Of a stretch of 7,877 bases of DNA, positions 3,578 through 7,877 are shown piece after piece. The stretch spans positions 1-7,877 of the forward strand of contig CACZQG010000281.1 of assembly GCA_902783235.1 (NCBI GenBank), written 5' to 3'. The position numbers and the translations under genes were made by a program. Under the pieces are notes generated by a model that was not told the DNA's origin, did not search any database, and saw only the letters and a list, made by a program, of their open reading frames with translations. How positions within the stretch are numbered: position 1 is the first letter of the stretch; every line of letters starts with the position of its first letter. This stretch comes from an uncultured Ruminococcus sp. (lineage in GTDB: Bacteria > Bacillota > Clostridia > Oscillospirales > Ruminococcaceae).

Positions 3578-6505
3578 ATGGCAATATTATCCTTGGGTAT
3601 TGATGTCGGCTCCACCACCGTCAAGACCGTTATAATCGACAATGACAAAAAGATCATATATTCGGAATATAAGCGTCATTATTCAAAGGTCAGGGAGGCT
3701 GTAAAGGATCAGCTTACGGCAATTGCGGAAAAATTTCCGGATGACAGCTTCCGGCTGTGCATGACAGGCTCGGCAGGACTGGGACTTGCTACCGGTGCCA
3801 GGATACCCTTTGTTCAGGAGGTAAACTCTGCATTTATCGGCGTAAAGGATCGTTTCCCCGATGCGGATGCAGTAATAGAGCTGGGAGGAGAGGACGCTAA
3901 GATAATCTTTCTTACCGGTGGTGTTGAGCAGCGAATGAACGGCTCCTGCGCAGGAGGTACCGGTGCTTTTATAGATCAGATGGCAACACTTCTGGGAGTT
4001 ACAGCCGACGACATGGATGAAATGGCACTGAAAGCCGAAAAGATATACCCCATAGCATCACGCTGCGGTGTGTTCGCCAAGTCGGATATACAGCCTCTTT
4101 TGAATCAGGGTGCAAAGCGTGAGGATATCTGTGCCAGCATTTTCCAGGCTGTTGTGGATCAGACAGTATCCGGTCTGGCACAGGGCAGAGCTATAGAAGG
4201 CAAGGTGCTGTTCCTGGGAGGTCCGCTTTCATTTTTAAAGGGACTTCGCAGAGCGTTTATAAAGACTCTGGGACTAAATGAAAACGAAACAGCGGTATTT
4301 CCCAGTGAAGCTCCCGTTTTCGTTGCATTGGGATGTGCTCTTTTTGCTCAGAAAAATCAGGACAGCTATACAATAGATAAGATAATAGAAAAGATAGACA
4401 ATGCTCAGACAGGCAGCGGTGTGGTCACAGGGCAGCCGCTTTTCAGCTCAAAAAAGGAGTATGAGGAGTTTGTACACAGACATAAAAAATGTGACCTGAA
4501 ATATGCGGATCTGAAGACCTATAGGGGTAAAGCCTATCTGGGTATCGATGCAGGCTCCACCACCACAAAACTGATACTTATCACGGAAGACTGCCGTATA
4601 CTCTATCAGCACTATGCCTCCAACAAGGGTCAGCCTCTGGACAGGATAGCCGGAAAGCTGAAAAAGATCTATGAGGAAATGAACGACGGGATAACTATTG
4701 CAGGTGCAGCAGTCACAGGCTATGGTGAGGATCTCATTAAAGCAGGACTTTCCATTGACCACGGTATAGTGGAAACGGTGGCTCACTTCAAGGCAGCCTC
4801 ATATTTCTGCCCGGATGTTGATTTTATAATAGACATCGGCGGTCAGGACATCAAATGCTTCAAGATCAAAAATCACAGCATTGACTCTATAATGCTCAAT
4901 GAAGCCTGTTCCTCGGGCTGCGGTTCATTTATCCAGACCTTCGCCCTTGCACTGGGCTATGATATAGCCGAATTTGCACAGCTTGGACTTTTTGCGGAAA
5001 ATCCCGTGGATCTGGGATCACGCTGTACCGTATTTATGAACAGCAGTGTAAAGCAGGCTCAGAAGGACGGTGCAACAGTGGAGGATATCTCTGCCGGTCT
5101 GTCCTCATCTATTATTAAAAATGCGGTATACAAGGTCATTCGTGCCAACTCTCCCGATGAGCTGGGCAAGAATATAGTAGTACAGGGAGGCACCTTCCTC
5201 AACGATGCAGTACTTCGTGCCTTTGAAACGGAAATGGGAAGAAATGTTATCCGTCCTGCTATTTCGGGACTTATGGGGGCATTCGGTGCAGCATTGTATG
5301 CCAAGGAACGCTCCGTGGGAACATCAAAGATAATCACTCCCCGGGCACTGGAGAGCTTCTCATATACATCAAAGTCTGCACAGTGCGGAGGCTGTACCGC
5401 CAAGTGCTCTCTGAACATAATAACCTTCTCGGACGGCGGAAGATTTGTTTCGGGCAACCGATGTGAAAGAGGAGCCGGCAAGAAGGTAAGCTATGAGGAT
5501 GAGAGCCTTTATGACTACAAGTATGCTCTTTTGCAGGAAATGATGCAGGAGCATATACAGGATCCTATTGCTACGGTGGGACTGCCGCTGGCTCTGAATT
5601 TCTATGAGCTTCTGCCCTTCTGGAAAAAGCTGTTCAATGAGCTGGGATTTGATGTTGTGATATCCGATGAAAGCTCCAGAGAGATATATTATCTGGGTCA
5701 GCATACTATCCCTTCCGACACGGTATGCTATCCGGCAAAGCTTACTCATGGCCATATAGAAAGCCTTCTGAATAAATATGTTGATTTTATATTCTATCCC
5801 TGTATGAGCTATAATCTGGACGAAGGGGAGAATGACAATCATTTCAACTGCCCTATAGTTGCCTATTATCCCGAGCTTCTTATTGCAAATAACAAGCGGC
5901 TGACAAAGGATAATTTCATATATCCGTATATGGATCTTAACCGTGAAAAGAATATTGTCTCCGTAATGCACGATACACTGAAAAAGTACGGTATCAAAAA
6001 GTCCCGTATCAAGGATGCGGTAAAAAAAGCATTTGCAGCACTTGCGGATTACAAAAACGATATACTCAATCAGGGACAGCAGATGATCAGGAAGGCAAGG
6101 GAAAGCGGCAAGAAGATAATAGTACTGTCAGGAAGACCCTATCATATAGATAAGGAGATAAACCACGGAATACAGAAGCTTATAACAAGTCTGGGCATGG
6201 CAGTGGTCTCTGAGGATGCGGTATTCTGCTACGGACATTACCCGCATCCGAATGTACTTAATCAGTGGAGCTATCATGCAAGACTTTACAGGGCTGCACA
6301 GTATGTCACCACACAGCCGGATATGCAGCTGGTACAGCTTGTGTCCTTCGGCTGCGGTATAGATGCCATTACCACCGATGAGGTAAGGGAGATACTGGAG
6401 TCCCACGGAAAGCTGTATACACAGCTTAAAATTGATGAGATAAATAATTTAGGTGCTGCCAGAATAAGGCTTCGCAGTCTGGTAGCTGCTATGGAAGAAA
6501 GGTAA
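3578..6505 (+). CDS. Tandem BadF/HgdC-type acyl-CoA dehydratase activase with DUF2229 region
   Basis: This 975-aa protein carries two ASKHA ATPase domains of the CoA-dehydratase activase family (COG1924). Domain 1 (about 3-260) has GIDVGSTTVK (7-16), LGGEDAK (102-108), C124 in GSCAGGTGAF and C163 in SRCGVFAKSD. Domain 2 (about 318-575) has GIDAGSTTTK (322-331), IGGQDIK (420-426), C444 in EACSSGCGSF and C483 in SRCTVF. In HgdC two such cysteines per subunit hold one [4Fe-4S] cluster between the subunits of a dimer and ATP drives low-potential electron transfer. A Cys cluster follows (C603, C606, C610, C629), then a DUF2229/COG3580-like region (about 665-930; C717, C742, C758, C926). The start is the ATG at 3578 with AGAAAGG ten bases upstream, which begins at the family N-terminus. 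It is cytoplasmic. It is coupled to the next gene, which supplies the usual C-terminal part. The substrate is unknown; family assignment is firm, biochemical role open. Confidence 0.9.
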   Translation: MAILSLGIDVGSTTVKTVIIDNDKKIIYSEYKRHYSKVREAVKDQLTAIAEKFPDDSFRLCMTGSAGLGLATGARIPFVQEVNSAFIGVKDRFPDADAVIELGGEDAKIIFLTGGVEQRMNGSCAGGTGAFIDQMATLLGVTADDMDEMALKAEKIYPIASRCGVFAKSDIQPLLNQGAKREDICASIFQAVVDQTVSGLAQGRAIEGKVLFLGGPLSFLKGLRRAFIKTLGLNENETAVFPSEAPVFVALGCALFAQKNQDSYTIDKIIEKIDNAQTGSGVVTGQPLFSSKKEYEEFVHRHKKCDLKYADLKTYRGKAYLGIDAGSTTTKLILITEDCRILYQHYASNKGQPLDRIAGKLKKIYEEMNDGITIAGAAVTGYGEDLIKAGLSIDHGIVETVAHFKAASYFCPDVDFIIDIGGQDIKCFKIKNHSIDSIMLNEACSSGCGSFIQTFALALGYDIAEFAQLGLFAENPVDLGSRCTVFMNSSVKQAQKDGATVEDISAGLSSSIIKNAVYKVIRANSPDELGKNIVVQGGTFLNDAVLRAFETEMGRNVIRPAISGLMGAFGAALYAKERSVGTSKIITPRALESFSYTSKSAQCGGCTAKCSLNIITFSDGGRFVSGNRCERGAGKKVSYEDESLYDYKYALLQEMMQEHIQDPIATVGLPLALNFYELLPFWKKLFNELGFDVVISDESSREIYYLGQHTIPSDTVCYPAKLTHGHIESLLNKYVDFIFYPCMSYNLDEGENDNHFNCPIVAYYPELLIANNKRLTKDNFIYPYMDLNREKNIVSVMHDTLKKYGIKKSRIKDAVKKAFAALADYKNDILNQGQQMIRKARESGKKIIVLSGRPYHIDKEINHGIQKLITSLGMAVVSEDAVFCYGHYPHPNVLNQWSYHARLYRAAQYVTTQPDMQLVQLVSFGCGIDAITTDEVREILESHGKLYTQLKIDEINNLGAARIRLRSLVAAMEER

Positions 6506-6509
6506 GAGC

Positions 6510-7730
6510 ATGAAATACCCAGTATTTGACGACAAAAGAAGAACGGAATATACCATACTCGTCCCGGATATGCTTCCCGTTCATTTCAAGCTTATTATCA
6601 GTATACTAAAGGATTACGGCTATAATGTTGAGCTGCTTCAGACCTCAACAAGAGCAGTGGTGGATGAGGGACTGAAAAATGTCCATAACGACACCTGCTA
6701 TCCTGCTCTGCTTGTTATCGGTCAGTTTATAAATGCGCTTAAAAGCGGCAGATATGATCTTGACAAGACAGCTCTTATGCTGACGCAGACAGGGGGCGGC
6801 TGCCGTGCCTCTAACTATATCCACCTTCTGAGAAAGGCACTTACCAAGGAATTTCCCCAGGTGCCTGTTATTTCTCTCAACCTCAGCGGACTGGAAAAGG
6901 GCACAGGTCTGACCCTTACTCTGCCTTTGCTGGCAAAGGTGGCTGTATCTGTATTCTATGGGGATCTGCTTATGTCTCTGTACAATCAGTGCAAGCCATA
7001 CGAATTAAAGCACGGGGAGTCGGACAGAACAAGAGAACGGTGGCAGAGAAAGCTCCCTAAGATATTCAAAAGTCTTGAGTATATGAAGATAAAGAAATAC
7101 TGTACCAAAATACTCAATGACTTTGCAAGGATAAAAAGATCCAAGGAGAAAAAGGTGCGGGTAGGTATAGTAGGGGAGATATATGTAAAATATTCTCCCC
7201 TTGCCAACAATCATCTGGAGGAATTTCTCCTTTCCGAGGGCTGTGAGCCTATAGTGCCTGCACTTATGGAATTTGTAATGTACTGTCTGGCAGGAAATGT
7301 GGCAGACAGCAAGCTCTATCAGTTCAACGATAAAAGCGTAAGGATCAATAAGATAGGCTATAATCTGCTTCACAGTATGCAGAAGAAATTCATAAAGGCG
7401 ATAAACGATCATGGAGTATTTGAAGCTCCCCATGACTTTGACCATATACGCCATCTGGCTGATAAGTATATCAGTCAGGGGGTAAATATGGGTGAAGGCT
7501 GGCTGATACCTGCGGAAATGGCAGCTCTTGCAGAAACGGGAACGGAGAATATCATCTGTGCCCAGCCCTTTGGCTGCCTGCCTAATCATATTGTAGCCAA
7601 GGGTATGTCACGGGTTATCAAGAAAGCCTATCCCGATGCAAATATTGTGGCTATTGATTATGATCCGGGTGCTACCAAGGTAAACCAGGAAAACAGGATA
7701 AAGCTTATGCTGGCAAATGCCAAGAGATGA
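6510..7730 (+). CDS. COG3581-like partner of the activase (putative Fe-S protein of the 2-hydroxyacyl-CoA dehydratase-related group)
   Basis: This 406-aa cytoplasmic protein matches what is usually the C-terminal third of long activase-related proteins in Firmicutes. Conserved-looking motifs are NDTCYPALLVIGQ (60-72, C63), TGGGCRASNY (94-103, C98), GIVGEIYVKYSPLANN (219-234), GEGWLIPAEM (328-337) and CAQPFGCLPNH (350-360, C350 and C356). The near-terminal DYDPGATKVNQENR (383-396) is also typical. C63, C98, C350 and C356 are candidate cluster ligands. The start lies four bases after the upstream stop, in another frame, with GAAAGG (6497-6502) seven bases before the ATG overlapping the end of the previous gene, so the two are translationally coupled. 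Its function in the literature is, to my knowledge, undefined; an electron acceptor or catalytic partner of the ATPase is inferred. Confidence 0.85.
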   Translation: MKYPVFDDKRRTEYTILVPDMLPVHFKLIISILKDYGYNVELLQTSTRAVVDEGLKNVHNDTCYPALLVIGQFINALKSGRYDLDKTALMLTQTGGGCRASNYIHLLRKALTKEFPQVPVISLNLSGLEKGTGLTLTLPLLAKVAVSVFYGDLLMSLYNQCKPYELKHGESDRTRERWQRKLPKIFKSLEYMKIKKYCTKILNDFARIKRSKEKKVRVGIVGEIYVKYSPLANNHLEEFLLSEGCEPIVPALMEFVMYCLAGNVADSKLYQFNDKSVRINKIGYNLLHSMQKKFIKAINDHGVFEAPHDFDHIRHLADKYISQGVNMGEGWLIPAEMAALAETGTENIICAQPFGCLPNHIVAKGMSRVIKKAYPDANIVAIDYDPGATKVNQENRIKLMLANAKR

Positions 7731-7755
7731 CCGGGGCAATAACCTGCAAAAAACA

Positions 7756-7826
7756 CAAAGCTTCACATGGAAATGTGCAGTAGCGTAATAAAGGCAACAC
7801 CGCACAAAGACCGCTTGGAAGCTTTG
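7756..7826. repeat. 9-bp inverted repeat enclosing a small hairpin
   Basis: CAAAGCTTC (7756-7764) and GAAGCTTTG (7818-7826) are perfect inverted copies 53 bases apart. Just inside the left arm, CACAT-GGAA-ATGTG (7764-7777) forms a 5-bp hairpin with a tetraloop. Together with the adjacent hairpin this gives about 120 bases of foldable noncoding sequence after the operon. No T-run makes it a classical terminator. Confidence 0.55.
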
Positions 7827-7840
7827 CACGTCATCCGCCA

Positions 7841-7875
7841 GTGTTTCACCAAATCTACGATTTGGATCGAAACAC
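7841..7875. repeat. Long imperfect hairpin at the right edge
   Basis: GTGTTTC (7841-7847), one unpaired A, CCAAATC (7849-7855), loop TAC, GATTTGG (7859-7865), three unpaired bases and GAAACAC (7869-7875) give 14 base pairs with one small internal loop. The perfect match of both arm pairs is unlikely by chance. The sequence after it is cut by the window, so whether a T-run follows on the plus strand is not visible. It could be the operon terminator, the end of a small mobile repeat, or part of an RNA. Confidence 0.7.
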
Positions 7876-7877
7876 AA

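Noticed and set aside
5369..5971. A 200-codon minus-strand frame inside the activase gene, and similar frames at 7005-7589 and 6128-6406
   Set aside because: They lie opposite strongly conserved coding sequence, show no family motifs and lack start signals.
6496..6515. Sequencing or natural frameshift breaking a single fused gene
   Set aside because: The stop, ribosome site, spacing and new ATG form a normal coupled junction and both protein ends look natural, so two genes are preferred; the point is kept as a check in the findings.
7608..7877. Minus-strand open frame running off the right edge
   Set aside because: It overlaps the end of the COG3581-like gene and the structured repeat, with no ribosome site and no recognisable domain.
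1..7877. CRISPR array, tRNA, rRNA, insertion sequence or phage genes
   Set aside because: No regularly spaced repeats with spacers, no cloverleaf or rRNA-like sequence, and no transposase, integrase or phage frames were found.

Overview
The window looks like a chromosomal segment from an anaerobic, cellulosome-bearing Ruminococcus-type Firmicute (Oscillospiraceae). This rests on a secreted protein with a two-repeat calcium-binding dockerin, Ile codons rich in AUA, moderate G+C, good Shine-Dalgarno sites, consensus sigma-A promoters, and an oxygen-sensitive activase of the 2-hydroxyacyl-CoA dehydratase type. The species assignment is inference.

Left half (1-3156), all on the minus strand, in transcription order: spoIIQ-like (2416-3156), pdaA-like (1553-2293), perR (965-1342), and a dockerin protein whose 3' end is cut by the window edge (1-669). 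They do not form one operon. A strong intrinsic terminator follows pdaA and another follows perR. perR and the dockerin gene each have a consensus TTGACA-N17-TATAAT-like promoter. The two putative sporulation genes are instead preceded by sequences resembling forespore promoters: sigma-F-like before spoIIQ and sigma-G-like before pdaA. These are the sigma factors that control the B. subtilis homologues. The pdaA leader is almost entirely a 9-bp GC-rich hairpin abutting the ribosome binding site.

Middle (3157-3577): a 421-base intergenic region separating divergent transcription units. It holds an A/T-rich hairpin, two tandem 18-bp units, a plus-strand sigma-A promoter with extended -10, and a GC-rich, foldable leader of about 125 nt.

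Right half (3578-7730), plus strand: two tightly coupled genes. The first encodes a 975-aa protein with two tandem BadF/HgdC-type ATPase domains, a Cys-rich linker and a DUF2229-like region. The second, four bases later in another frame, encodes a 406-aa COG3581-like protein. Related bacteria often carry these parts as one protein of about 1,400 aa. Each ATPase copy keeps the two cluster cysteines at the 39-residue spacing of the HgdC dimer, so one chain could form a pseudo-dimer around a [4Fe-4S] cluster. The physiological substrate is unknown and no HgdAB-type dehydratase subunits are in the window.

Right end (7731-7877): a highly structured noncoding sequence with three nested or adjacent inverted repeats. 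It may be a dispersed element or a small RNA, and it runs to the window edge.

Most worth following up are the paired forespore-type promoters in a lineage usually regarded as non-sporulating, the cohesin-like plus dockerin protein (a possible adaptor scaffoldin), the tandem activase with its partner, and the structured right-end element.
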